The translations under genes and the position numbers were made by a program. Of a stretch of 39,045 nt of DNA, positions 8,271 through 16,635 are shown piece by piece. The DNA is taken from assembly GCA_016935955.1 (NCBI GenBank), contig JAFGPY010000094.1, forward strand, positions 1 to 39,045. The letters are read 5' to 3'. The notes under the pieces are model-generated. The model was given only the letters and a program-made list of their open reading frames with translations, made no database searches and was not told where the DNA came from. Position 1 is the first letter of the stretch. The number at the start of each line of letters is the position of its first letter. This DNA comes from Planctomycetota bacterium. GTDB lineage: Bacteria > Planctomycetota > Phycisphaerae > FEN-1346 > JAACEH01.

Positions 8271-8705
8271 CTAATTGTCGCCTCCGTCCGTGGCCGGAGC
8301 GGTGCCGGCCCCAGCGTTGCTCGATGCGCCGCTGTCGGCCGGCGGGGTGGCACCGGCATCCGACGGAGTCGCACCCGTGTCGCCTGTCGGTGCGGCAGGG
8401 GTACCTTCGTTCGCGCCGTCGCCCGGCTGCCCCGGGGTCTTCTGAGCAGGCGTCTGCGAGCTTCCGCCAAAAGCCTGGCGGTTTATGTACCAGCCGGAGA
8501 CCAGAGCCAGCAGGAAGAACGCCGCCGTCAGGACGGCCGTGGCCTTGGTCAGGATGTCGGCCGTCTTGGTGCCGAATGCGCTCTGGCCGCCACCGCCGCC
8601 AAAGGCGCCGGCCAGGCCCGCACCGCGACCCTTCTGGATCAGGATCAACAGGATCAGCAGCAACGAACAGATAAGGAACAGGACAAGCAGAACATAGGTT
8701 AGCAC
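8271..8705 (-). CDS. secG: Preprotein translocase subunit SecG
   Basis: SecG is the small membrane subunit of the SecYEG protein-export channel. The N-terminal half has the family plan: a first membrane helix at about residues 3-23, a loop with IQKGRGAGLAGAFGGGGGQS and FGTKTADILTKAT, and a second helix at about 55-75. The ~70 residues after it form a low-complexity Ala/Gly/Pro/Thr/Ser/Asp tail, making it 144 residues against the usual 75-110. The start is GTG at 8703-8705 with GAGGTG upstream. It follows tpiA, a gene pair (tpiA-secG) common in bacteria. Confidence 0.93.
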   Translation of the reverse strand: MLTYVLLVLFLICSLLLILLILIQKGRGAGLAGAFGGGGGQSAFGTKTADILTKATAVLTAAFFLLALVSGWYINRQAFGGSSQTPAQKTPGQPGDGANEGTPAAPTGDTGATPSDAGATPPADSGASSNAGAGTAPATDGGDN

Positions 8706-8753
8706 GCGTCACCTCACTTGCGACAAGTGGTTGTTTCAACGGGCCGCCTGCAA

Positions 8754-9524
8754 TCAGGCCAAGCCCTTGGCTTTACGGGTTCCTTCGACGATGGCCAGGA
8801 ACGAATCGGCTTTCAGACTCGCGCCGCCCACCAAGGCGCCGTCGATGTCCGGCTTGCTCATCAGCTCGACCGTATTGTCGGCCTTGACGCTGCCGCCGTA
8901 CTGGATGCGAACGGCCTGGGCCACGGCGTCGCCCAGCAGCGAGGCCACCAGCGGCCGCACGAACGCGTGGACTTCCTGGGCCTGGTCGGGCGTGGCTGTC
9001 TTGCCCGTGCCGATGGCCCACACCGGCTCGTAGGCTAGCACGACGTTGGCCATCTGCTCGGCCGTCACGCCCTTGAGGCCTTCGCGGACGTGGCGCTGGC
9101 AGACGTCGTTCGTGTTGCCGGCTTCGCGCTCGTCAAGCGTCTCGCCGAGACAGAGGATGACCTTCAGCCCGGCGGCCAGCGCGGCCTTGACCTTGCTGTT
9201 GATCGTCTCGTCGCTTTCGCCCAGCACATGGCGGCGCTCGCTGTGACCGAGGATCACCGTGTCGCAGCCGACGTCCAGCACCATCTGCGGGCTGACCTCG
9301 CCCGTGAAGGCGCCCTTGGGCTCGAAGTAGCAGTTCTGGGCGGCCACGTGGGCCGGCGAGCCCTTGGCGGCCGCAGCGACGGCATCCAGGTAAACGAACG
9401 GCGGTGCCATGCCGACGTCGATGTCCTTGTACGAAGCGCCTTTGACGACGGCCGAGGCAAGGGCCACCGCTTCGGCGCGGTTCAGGTTCATCTTCCAGTT
9501 GCCGGCGACATAAGGTTTCCGCAT
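8754..9524 (-). CDS. tpiA: Triosephosphate isomerase
   Basis: TpiA interconverts dihydroxyacetone phosphate and glyceraldehyde 3-phosphate in glycolysis. The 256-residue protein is full length, and all active-site elements are visible. AGNWKMN carries the substrate-binding Asn and Lys; GHSERR has the catalytic His; AYEPVWAIGTGK has the catalytic Glu and the flexible loop; YGGSVK binds phosphate. The ATG at 9524 has GGGAG about ten bases upstream. It lies 69 bases after pheA and 48 before secG. Confidence 0.98.
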   Translation of the reverse strand: MRKPYVAGNWKMNLNRAEAVALASAVVKGASYKDIDVGMAPPFVYLDAVAAAAKGSPAHVAAQNCYFEPKGAFTGEVSPQMVLDVGCDTVILGHSERRHVLGESDETINSKVKAALAAGLKVILCLGETLDEREAGNTNDVCQRHVREGLKGVTAEQMANVVLAYEPVWAIGTGKTATPDQAQEVHAFVRPLVASLLGDAVAQAVRIQYGGSVKADNTVELMSKPDIDGALVGGASLKADSFLAIVEGTRKAKGLA

Positions 9525-9593
9525 GCTTGACGTCTCCCAGGGTGAATCCGTAGTGTGCTCCGTGTCATTCCCGACGGTCGAACGTACCGGCCG

Positions 9594-10763
9594 TCAGGGT
9601 TCCGCGTCGTGCCGCACTGCGCGAGGATACGACCCCAACACTTCGAGCTGCTTGCAGTGGTCCCGGGCTTCGCCCAGGGCTTCGCGGAGGTGGTCGTCCT
9701 CACGATGTCCTTCGACATCCACGAAGAAGTAATACTCCCACTTGCGGAACGGCGACGGGTGGCTCTCGATCTTCGTCATGTTGATGCCCTTGCGGTGGAA
9801 GATGTTGAGCACCTCCACCAGGGCGCCGTGACGATGCACGACGCTGAACAGCAGGCTCGTCTTGTCGTTGCCCGTTCGCTTCGGTCCTTCGCGGCCCAGG
9901 ACCAGGAACCGCGTCACGTTCTGGTTGTTATCCTCAATGGCCGAGAAGGCGATCGTGATGTTGTACAACTCGGCCGCCAACCGCGAGGCGATAGCCGCGG
10001 CGTTCGGCTCGACGGCGGCTCGCTGCGTGGCGACCGTCGTACTCGGCATCTCCACCAGTTCGGCCTTCGGCAGATTGTGTGACAACCACGTGCGGCACTG
10101 GTTAAAGACCTGCGGCTTCGAGTAGACGACCTTGATGTCCGCCACGCTGCAGTTGGCCAGCAGATTCTGGTGAATCGGCAGGGCCAGCTCGGCGCAGACC
10201 GTCACGGGCGTGCTCAGGAAACCGTCCAGCGTGTCCGTGACGCTGCCGCCCGTGGTGTTCTCAATCGGCACGAGGCCGTAGTCGCCGAACTTCCGGGCGA
10301 TCGAGTCGAACACCGTGGCGATGTCGCGGACCGGCACATACTCGACCGAGGCCCCGAAATGCTGCCTCGCCGCCAAGTGGCTGAAGCTGCCGTCGGGACC
10401 CAGGTAGACGATCTTCAGCGGTTTCTCGAGAGCGAAGCTGCCGCTCATCAGTTCCTTGTACACGGCCACAAGGGTCTCGTTCTTCAGAGGGCCCTTGTTG
10501 ATGCCGGCGATGTTCTGCAGCACCTGCTGCTCGCGATCCGGGCTGTAGATCTGCAGGTTGCCGGTGGCCCGTTTGTGGCGGCCCACCTCGACGACGACCC
10601 TGGCCCGTTCGTTGAGCAACTTGACCAGTTGCGCGTCCAACTCGTCAATCTGGCGGCGCAGACGCTCCAAGTGCGGATCGGGCGGCGAGGATTGGCCGTC
10701 AGCCGCTCCGTCTGGATTGTGCCGTTGCTCTTGCTCGGACAAACCGTCCCCCTGGGGGTGCAC
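9594..10763 (-). CDS. pheA: Bifunctional chorismate mutase / prephenate dehydratase (P-protein)
   Basis: This 389-residue P-protein converts chorismate to prephenate and then to phenylpyruvate. After a Gln/Asp/Pro-rich leader, the AroQ-type mutase covers about residues 33-110 (RRQIDELDAQLVKLLNERAR, SPDREQQVL). The dehydratase follows at about 115-295 with YLGPDGSFSHLAA, PIENTTGGSV, SKPQVFNQC and NVTRFLVLG. A C-terminal ACT domain at about 300-380 has GALVEVLNIF and KIESHPS. The Phe-binding ESRP motif of this domain reads ESHP here. The start is GTG at 10761-10763 behind GGGGGT. A TTGACT-N16-TATCCT promoter lies upstream, so it probably heads the long minus-strand operon. Confidence 0.95.
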   Translation of the reverse strand: MHPQGDGLSEQEQRHNPDGAADGQSSPPDPHLERLRRQIDELDAQLVKLLNERARVVVEVGRHKRATGNLQIYSPDREQQVLQNIAGINKGPLKNETLVAVYKELMSGSFALEKPLKIVYLGPDGSFSHLAARQHFGASVEYVPVRDIATVFDSIARKFGDYGLVPIENTTGGSVTDTLDGFLSTPVTVCAELALPIHQNLLANCSVADIKVVYSKPQVFNQCRTWLSHNLPKAELVEMPSTTVATQRAAVEPNAAAIASRLAAELYNITIAFSAIEDNNQNVTRFLVLGREGPKRTGNDKTSLLFSVVHRHGALVEVLNIFHRKGINMTKIESHPSPFRKWEYYFFVDVEGHREDDHLREALGEARDHCKQLEVLGSYPRAVRHDAEP

Positions 10764-10798
10764 TATGACCCCCGCGCAAAGCCATGGTCAAGAGGGCA

Positions 10799-10826
10799 AG
10801 GATAGCAAAAGGGCTTGAAAAGTCAA
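10799..10826 (-). promoter_or_regulatory. Candidate sigma70-type promoter of pheA and the downstream run
   Basis: On the minus strand TTGACT (10821-10826) and TATCCT (10799-10804) are 16 bases apart, with a T-rich stretch just upstream of the -35. The predicted start is near 10792, about 30 bases before the GTG of pheA. It is the only good promoter I see before a twelve-gene run. Confidence 0.55.
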
Positions 10827-10901
10827 AGAAAAAGGCCTCTGGCGACGTTTGCGGGCCAGGCGGCACGGCCTGGCTTCAACGTGGGGGCATCCACCGGGCC
10901 A

Positions 10902-10930
10902 TTGCACGGGCCTGCCGCGGTGGGTAATAT
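10902..10930 (+). promoter_or_regulatory. Candidate sigma70-type promoter of the UroD-like gene
   Basis: TTGCAC (10902-10907) and TAATAT (10925-10930) are spaced exactly 17 bases apart, with a predicted start near 10937, about 44 bases before the ATG. It diverges from the pheA promoter with about 75 bases between the two -35 boxes. Confidence 0.5.
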
Positions 10931-10980
10931 GCCGCAACCGGTGTTTGTCGTGCCGAACGGACCTTCCCAGGGGAAACGCC

Positions 10981-12117
10981 ATGACCGAATCCATGACCCG
11001 TCGCGAGCGGTTGCTGGCGGTTCTGGCCGGCCAGCCGACCGACCGTGTGCCGGTCATGTCCGGCCATTTCAACGAATGGCGGGACGACTGGAAGGCTGCC
11101 GAGCCCTCCTACCGTCGCTTGGTCCGTTTCTGCCGCGACCGCTGCGATGGCATCCTGAGCTGGTCGGCCGTGCCGCTCAACGAAACATCGCCCGGCACGT
11201 CGTCGCCCGAGGCACGGGTCGAGCGACAGACAACCACCCGGCCGGACGGGGCTGTGGAGACCTGGACCGTGATCCGGACGCCCCGCGGCCCGCTGACGCA
11301 GTGCCACCTGCGGCAACCCGGGGCCGGCACCGTCTGGACCACCGAGCATCTGCTGAAGTCGGCCGACGACTTCGAGCGGCTGCTGAGCGTGCCCTACGAA
11401 CCGGTCCGTTACGACGCGTCGGGCTTCGAGACGGCCGACCGCACGATCGGCCAGGCCGGCCTGGTCCTCTGCGAGACGGCTGACCCGCTGTGCATGATCG
11501 CCGACCGTTCGGGCATGGAGACCTACAGCGTCCTGGCCATGACGGAGCCGGAACTGTTCACGCGGCTGCTCGACCGGTTCCAGATGGCGCTCAAGGACCA
11601 CCTGCGAGCGTGCCTTGCCGCCGGTCCGGTCCGCTTCGTCCGCATCTACGGCCCCGAGTACGCCGTGCCGCCCTACCTGCCCGGGCACCTGTTCGACCGC
11701 TACGTCGTTGCGTACGATCGCGAGTTGATTGAGATGGTCCATGGGGTGGGGGCCTATGTTCGCGTCCACAGCCACGGCCGCGTGAGGGCTATATTGCCGA
11801 AACTCGTCGCCATGGGCGCCGACGCCACGGACCCCGTCGAGCCGCCGCCGCTCGGCGACATCACGCTGACCGAGGCTAAGGCCCTGGTGGGCGACCGGCT
11901 GACCTTGTGCGGCAATCTGGAACTGCGGGACCTGGAGACAATGTCGCGCGAGGAGGTTGCGGCTCTGACGCGGCGAACGCTTGACGAGGGCATGCCCGGC
12001 GGACGCTTCGCGCTGATGCCCGGTGCCGAGCCGATCACCATACCGCTCAATCCCAAGCTCGAAGAGAACTGGATGACCTACGTCGACACCGCCCTGGAGC
12101 ACGGCTGGTACCGGTGA
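10981..12117 (+). CDS. Uroporphyrinogen decarboxylase (URO-D) superfamily protein
   Basis: The 378-residue product starts MTESMTRRERLLAVLAGQPT and continues DRVPV, the usual opening of UroD-fold proteins. It has TPRGPLT in the middle and VHSHGRVRAILPKLVAMGAD near residue 270. GNLELRDLETMSREEV and MPGAEPITIPLNPKLEENW follow towards the end of the TIM barrel. This branch is commonly annotated as UroD-like or as MtaA/CmuA-type methylcobamide:CoM methyltransferase. No haem gene and no corrinoid protein or methyltransferase partner is nearby, so substrate and reaction are unknown. AGGGGA precedes the ATG at 10981; the open frame reaches further upstream, but conservation begins here. It converges on the secreted protein that follows, with 13 bases between stops. 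Confidence 0.8.
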   Translation: MTESMTRRERLLAVLAGQPTDRVPVMSGHFNEWRDDWKAAEPSYRRLVRFCRDRCDGILSWSAVPLNETSPGTSSPEARVERQTTTRPDGAVETWTVIRTPRGPLTQCHLRQPGAGTVWTTEHLLKSADDFERLLSVPYEPVRYDASGFETADRTIGQAGLVLCETADPLCMIADRSGMETYSVLAMTEPELFTRLLDRFQMALKDHLRACLAAGPVRFVRIYGPEYAVPPYLPGHLFDRYVVAYDRELIEMVHGVGAYVRVHSHGRVRAILPKLVAMGADATDPVEPPPLGDITLTEAKALVGDRLTLCGNLELRDLETMSREEVAALTRRTLDEGMPGGRFALMPGAEPITIPLNPKLEENWMTYVDTALEHGWYR

Positions 12118-12130
12118 GACCGCGCCGCCG

Positions 12131-15007
12131 TCATTCCGCCAGGTGCAGTTCGCCGGCGCATTGCGCGTCGCGCCACCAGGTCCACCATGGATTCACCGGC
12201 CACTCCATGGGCTGGATGCGGCCCCAGGTGAACTTCGGAAGCGGGTAGTCCGGGAAGTCCACCTCCTCGATGACCAGGTGCAGACCGATCGACTTTCCGG
12301 GGGTCGCGCCGAGCGACGACAGCGGAATCGCCGCCTCGACGGCGTAACCGTCCTCCGTGCGATGAGAGACTAGCCGCGCGCCGTTCGTGTTCGTTTCGAC
12401 GACGGCCTCACCCGTCGGTGCGGCCACCCGGAACGTGCGACTCCCCGGCACGGTCTCGCCTTCCGCCAGGGAACGCCAGTTCGAGGGGAACACCAGCTTC
12501 AGTCCGTCCTGGCTGCACACGACGTCGTCTCGCACGCGCACGGCGATCGTCAGGTTCGTCTGGTCGTAGGCTGCCCAGACGGTCCCGCTCAGGTCGTCGG
12601 GGCCGGACCACTGGTGGCCGAAGTGATGATCGTTGCCCAGGTGGTCCGCTGTCTCGAGGCTGGCCGACGGTGGCAGGTCCTGCCACTCATCGAGTTCACC
12701 GTCGAGACGTATCTCACGCGATGTCTTCTGGGCGGTGATCTTCGGACGGTCCCTGGTCATCCAGAGACGCAACTGGAGTTCCTGTTCGAGAGTCTCTGGC
12801 AGGCTCCGGGCGGCCTCTTCGTAACGTTTGGCTTCCAGATGACCGCGAGCCGTATCGAGCACAGCGGCGAACTTGCCCGAGAGCGTAGGGACGGCCTGCT
12901 TCAGTGCGGCCAGGTTGCGGGAATAGGCTGCGATGCGCTCCCGCAGATGATCGCGGGCCTTGTCGTCGCGTTCGGTCGTGATGTCTCGCAGCGCAACCGT
13001 GGCCCCGGCGGTCTTGAACGTTCGCAGACCGAAGGGTGCCATGTCCACGGTCAGCGTGCCGTCACTTAGGGCAACCGCGTTGCCGCTCAGGAGGTCGACT
13101 ACTTCAGTCGCAGGATCGAGTCGCAACCTGACGCACGCCGCGGAGGCGTGGTTGTTCAGCACGTAGAACCACGTGTCCTTGCCGGCTTTGAGTCGTCGCA
13201 CGGCGATGCCGTCGTCGCGCGTGATCGTCTCGAATGTCTGGGCCGGCAGAGTGCGGAACGCCCGCGCGAAGGTGCGGTAGCGCGAAGCGTGGCCCACGAG
13301 CGGCTCGACCCACGAGCCCTGGAGCATGACGGGATAGTCCCTCTGGTAGAGCGGCTCGGTGTAGGCGGCCAGGGCATGGTCGCCGCCGGCGGGAACGTGT
13401 GGGCCGATCCACGTCCGCTGCCACCAGAAGTTCTTCGGGGCCCACAGCGGCACGACCATCTCGAAATAGGATCCGAACACGCAGGCGCCTTCCGCTCCGT
13501 TGTTGGCCAGGCCGTCGCTGATCAGCTGCGAACGGTCGTAGTCGCGGTAGATCATGAATCGCGGCGTTCGCAGCGGATAATGCTCGAAGCAGCGATGATC
13601 GTTCGGGTAGAAGCTGCGGTGCACCACGAAGCCCGGCCGGTTGCGGTAGTCCTTGATGTTCATGTGCAGGTGCTCTCGCCAGTAGCGATCGATACCGGCG
13701 GCCAAGGTGTCGGCGAAGGACGCGTCGGCCGACGCCGATTCCCACGGGGCGATGACGGCCTCGTACGGTTCGTAGCCCTGGGTGTTGAAGAGCGAACGAT
13801 GCAGGTACTCATTGCCGAAGAAGACGTGAAGCTTGATGTCGGGCTGCTTGCTCCGGATCATCGCCCGCAGTTTCTCCTGAAGCTCCGTGAACTTCGGCGT
13901 GCGGAAGCGATTGCACCCGGCAGGCCCGCCGAAACTGATGCCCTTGAGCGAGCGGTGGCGGCCGTACTTGTCGATGAACTGCCCGATGCCCTCGACCCAG
14001 GCGTCAACCACGGCGTCGTCGGTCAGGTCGGCGGTCGGCAGCCCTTTGATCTTGTAGCCCGCAGTCGGATCGAAGACCGCCAGGAAATCGATGCCTGCCC
14101 GGTCGCACTCGACCAGGGCCTGTTCCGTGGGATCCTGTCCGCCGGGGTTGTCGCCGAAGGCCTCCGTACTGCACTTGTTCCAAGCGTAGAGCACCACGTC
14201 GAAGGCCAGCAGGTTCTGACCGGCGTATCCGAGATAGTCGACCAGCCGCCGCGGTCCCTCGGGCCCATAGCTGCCGAAGTTGTAGCGATACATCCGCGTG
14301 TCTTCGAAGAATGCCCCGATCTGTCGCCTCGCGAGACCTTCCGGTTCGTGCACGTCGGCCGCCGGCAGCCCTCCGGTGACTTCGTAGATCCAGATGCGCG
14401 ACGCGGCGGCGCGCTGTGTGTCGGTATGGTTCATGACGACGAGGGCCGGCCAGCGCTCTGTCGGCCAGAGCCACAGTTCGATGGCCTGGAACTTCCCGCT
14501 CGTCGGCAACTCGCGACCGGTCCAGTAGCCGCCCTCGGCATGGTAGTCGCTGTTGAATTTGCCGCTCATCCACGGTTCGTGCAGGAAGATGCACGCCGTG
14601 CGGTAGGCGTCGTCGGGATACTCGACGATGACCATGTGCGGCGACTGTTTCGCGCCGGTCCGGAAGCGATAGGCGAACCAACTGTTGGCGTGCGTTCCGG
14701 TCTCGCGATACGGGCCCATCCCGCCGCGTGTTACCCGCGTGTGCGTGTCGGCAATGAACGGGTGCGGCTCCTCGCCGGGCGCCTTCGAACAATCGATGAA
14801 GTCGACCAGCTTGACCTTCAGCGCAGGGTCGAGGTAGTTCCCGGGAGACGGCGCCCGGGCGACCACCGCATCGACGGTCGCATCGTCCGGCACGTCGAGG
14901 CTGACGTCGCCGCGAACCGACGACAGATTCGGATAGAGGGCGACGGCGACGAGCACAATCGCAACTACCATGGCCAACGGCCGTTGCCGGGGATAGGGGA
15001 ACTCCAT
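12131..15007 (-). CDS. Large secreted multidomain protein, probably carbohydrate-active (barrel-like core plus CBM9-like domain)
   Basis: The 958-residue product begins with a positively charged segment and a hydrophobic stretch at about 11-27, a signal peptide or anchor. Residues ~40-220 look like a beta-rich domain with many Trp and Tyr. Residues ~225-560 have the spacing and motifs of a TIM-barrel glycosidase-like fold (LLAFDVVLYAWNK, GIDFLAVFDPT, LKGISFGGPAGCNRF, IKLHVFFGNEY). A beta domain (FYVLNNHASAACVRL) follows, then a helical stretch. The last ~200 residues resemble the CBM9-like domain (IRLDGELDEWQ, VWAAYDQTNLTIAVRVRDD, YAVEAAIPLSSLG). I do not recognise the catalytic family. The ATG at 15007 follows GGAGG and AAGGA; a TTG 18 bases upstream is less likely. 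Confidence 0.6.
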   Translation of the reverse strand: MEFPYPRQRPLAMVVAIVLVAVALYPNLSSVRGDVSLDVPDDATVDAVVARAPSPGNYLDPALKVKLVDFIDCSKAPGEEPHPFIADTHTRVTRGGMGPYRETGTHANSWFAYRFRTGAKQSPHMVIVEYPDDAYRTACIFLHEPWMSGKFNSDYHAEGGYWTGRELPTSGKFQAIELWLWPTERWPALVVMNHTDTQRAAASRIWIYEVTGGLPAADVHEPEGLARRQIGAFFEDTRMYRYNFGSYGPEGPRRLVDYLGYAGQNLLAFDVVLYAWNKCSTEAFGDNPGGQDPTEQALVECDRAGIDFLAVFDPTAGYKIKGLPTADLTDDAVVDAWVEGIGQFIDKYGRHRSLKGISFGGPAGCNRFRTPKFTELQEKLRAMIRSKQPDIKLHVFFGNEYLHRSLFNTQGYEPYEAVIAPWESASADASFADTLAAGIDRYWREHLHMNIKDYRNRPGFVVHRSFYPNDHRCFEHYPLRTPRFMIYRDYDRSQLISDGLANNGAEGACVFGSYFEMVVPLWAPKNFWWQRTWIGPHVPAGGDHALAAYTEPLYQRDYPVMLQGSWVEPLVGHASRYRTFARAFRTLPAQTFETITRDDGIAVRRLKAGKDTWFYVLNNHASAACVRLRLDPATEVVDLLSGNAVALSDGTLTVDMAPFGLRTFKTAGATVALRDITTERDDKARDHLRERIAAYSRNLAALKQAVPTLSGKFAAVLDTARGHLEAKRYEEAARSLPETLEQELQLRLWMTRDRPKITAQKTSREIRLDGELDEWQDLPPSASLETADHLGNDHHFGHQWSGPDDLSGTVWAAYDQTNLTIAVRVRDDVVCSQDGLKLVFPSNWRSLAEGETVPGSRTFRVAAPTGEAVVETNTNGARLVSHRTEDGYAVEAAIPLSSLGATPGKSIGLHLVIEEVDFPDYPLPKFTWGRIQPMEWPVNPWWTWWRDAQCAGELHLAE

Positions 15008-15126
15008 CGTCCTTAGCCTCCACAATTCAGTCCGGGGTCTGCAAGGTAACCGTACCTAACGGTGTAACCGGCGGAGGAACGGAAGGGGCCTGGGAATGTT
15101 CGTTGTCGCCGGACTCCGACGGCGGA

Positions 15127-16491
15127 TCAGGCGGTTGCGGACGGACTTGCCGCCGAGAGAACATCTCCCACCAGGTACAGACTGCCGCAGATGACCACCA
15201 CGCCGCCGTCGCCGAGCGGCGCGCACGCCAAAGACAGGGCCTCGGGCCAGTGGGGCGCTGTGTCTGTCGGGCGGCCCCCGGCGGCACGTAGCTGCTCGGC
15301 CAGATCGTTCGGCTCGGCGGCGCGGGGATTGCTCGTCTTGGTGAACACCACGTCGAGACCGCTCTCGGCCAGCACCGTCATCATGCCGGGGATGTCCTTG
15401 TCCGATGCGGCGGCAAAGAGGCACGCAGCCGGCCGGTCGCCATAGTAGTCCTTGACCGCCAGCAGCAACTGGCGGAGGCTGTCGGCGTTGTGCGCGCCGT
15501 CAACGATCACGGTCACGTTGTCGGGGCACCGTGGGGCCGACAGATGTACCACCTGCATACGCCCGTCCCAACGCATGGCGGCCAGGGCCTCGCGCACCTT
15601 CTCGGCGTCCGCCGCCTTGCCCAGAACGATCTCGGCCGCGGCAATGGCGCAGGCCGCGTTGTCGGCCTGGACGCGGCCGCCGAGAGGCACGTCGAGCGAC
15701 ACGTAGGTCCGTGCCGCTGTGCGAACGGTTACGCGGCTCGACGGCTGGTCCGCGAGGAACGCCTTCTGCCAATCGCATTGGACGTCCCGCCCCACGCAGA
15801 CGGTCGGGGCCTGGAGCCGGGCGGCCGTCGCCAGGATGACCTGCTCGGCTGCACCTTGCTGCGGAGCTAGGACGAGCGGCACGCGCGGCTTGATGATACC
15901 GGCTTTCTCCCGGGCGATGCTCGCCAGGTCGGTGCCGAGTTGGAACGTGTGATCGATGCTGATGCTGGTGATGACCGCGACCTGCGGCAGCAGGATGTTC
16001 GTGGAGTCCAGCCGCCCGCCCAGCCCGGTCTCGACGACGGCCACATCCACGCCCGCTTCGGCGAAACAGAGAAACCCGGCGGCCGTCATCATCTCGAAGA
16101 ACGTCGGCATGGCGGCACCGAGCCCGTGATCGATGGCCTCGGCCACGCGGCCGACCATCCGCCGCATCAGGTCCGGGTCGACCAGCCGGCGATCGATCTG
16201 GATACGTTCCCGCAGGTCGACCAGGTGCGGCGAGGTGAACAGGCCGGTCCGCAGACCGTGCCCGCGCAGGACGGCCTCGATCATGGCGGCCGTGGACCCC
16301 TTGCCCTTGGTGCCGGCGACGTGAATGCTGCGGAACTGCCGCTCGGGATGGCCCACGGCCTCGACCAGGGCGGCAATGCGTGTCAGGTCGAACGTGTCGC
16401 TGTTATAGCGTACGCGGCGCATCCGCTCGTAGTCGGTGCTTTCGGTCAGGTACTTCAGTGCCGCCTCGTAGGTGGCAAAGCGGGTGCTCAT
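15127..16491 (-). CDS. folC: Bifunctional dihydrofolate synthase / folylpolyglutamate synthase
   Basis: FolC adds glutamate to dihydropteroate and then extends the polyglutamate tail of folates. The 454-residue protein is full length. The N-terminal Mur-ligase-like domain has the P-loop HVAGTKGKGSTAAMIEAVL, FTSPHLVDLRERIQID, and the metal-binding region VVETGLGGRLDSTN. ITSISIDHTFQLGTDLASIA and EKAGIIKP follow. The C-terminal domain carries DGAHNADSLRQLL. AAAGGA stands before the ATG at 16491. It diverges from the membrane-protein gene at 16636, and a promoter is visible for each direction in the 144-base gap. It is followed by the secreted protein on the same strand after 119 bases. Confidence 0.95.
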   Translation of the reverse strand: MSTRFATYEAALKYLTESTDYERMRRVRYNSDTFDLTRIAALVEAVGHPERQFRSIHVAGTKGKGSTAAMIEAVLRGHGLRTGLFTSPHLVDLRERIQIDRRLVDPDLMRRMVGRVAEAIDHGLGAAMPTFFEMMTAAGFLCFAEAGVDVAVVETGLGGRLDSTNILLPQVAVITSISIDHTFQLGTDLASIAREKAGIIKPRVPLVLAPQQGAAEQVILATAARLQAPTVCVGRDVQCDWQKAFLADQPSSRVTVRTAARTYVSLDVPLGGRVQADNAACAIAAAEIVLGKAADAEKVREALAAMRWDGRMQVVHLSAPRCPDNVTVIVDGAHNADSLRQLLLAVKDYYGDRPAACLFAAASDKDIPGMMTVLAESGLDVVFTKTSNPRAAEPNDLAEQLRAAGGRPTDTAPHWPEALSLACAPLGDGGVVVICGSLYLVGDVLSAASPSATA

Positions 16492-16541
16492 CGCATTCCT
16501 TTCGGCCGCGAAGGTTGTGAACCTAATGCGGGCGGCCGCGT

Positions 16542-16570
16542 ATATTATGGCAGAGCCGGCCGCTGGGCAA
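16542..16570 (-). promoter_or_regulatory. Candidate sigma70-type promoter of folC
   Basis: On the minus strand TTGCCC (16565-16570) and TAATAT (16542-16547) are separated by 17 bases, giving a start near 16535 and a leader of about 43 bases. It lies back to back with the plus-strand promoter at 16585. Confidence 0.5.
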
Positions 16571-16584
16571 CCGGCAAAAAGATT

Positions 16585-16614
16585 TTGACAGACGACGATG
16601 CATGGCCCTAGAAT
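16585..16614 (+). promoter_or_regulatory. Candidate sigma70-type promoter of the membrane protein-aroB-dprA run
   Basis: A perfect -35 TTGACA (16585-16590) and -10 TAGAAT (16609-16614) are 18 bases apart. The predicted start near 16621 leaves a very short leader that already contains the GAAAGGAA ribosome-binding site. Confidence 0.6.
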
Positions 16615-16635
16615 CGCCTTGCGAAAGGAACCGTT

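Noticed and set aside
10876..12102. 408-codon open frame opposite the UroD-like gene
   Set aside because: Antisense shadow; no motif, and the plus-strand gene has a promoter and ribosome-binding site.
13148..15016. 622-codon open frame opposite the secreted 958-residue protein
   Set aside because: Antisense shadow; the minus-strand frame has a signal peptide and coherent domains, this one does not.
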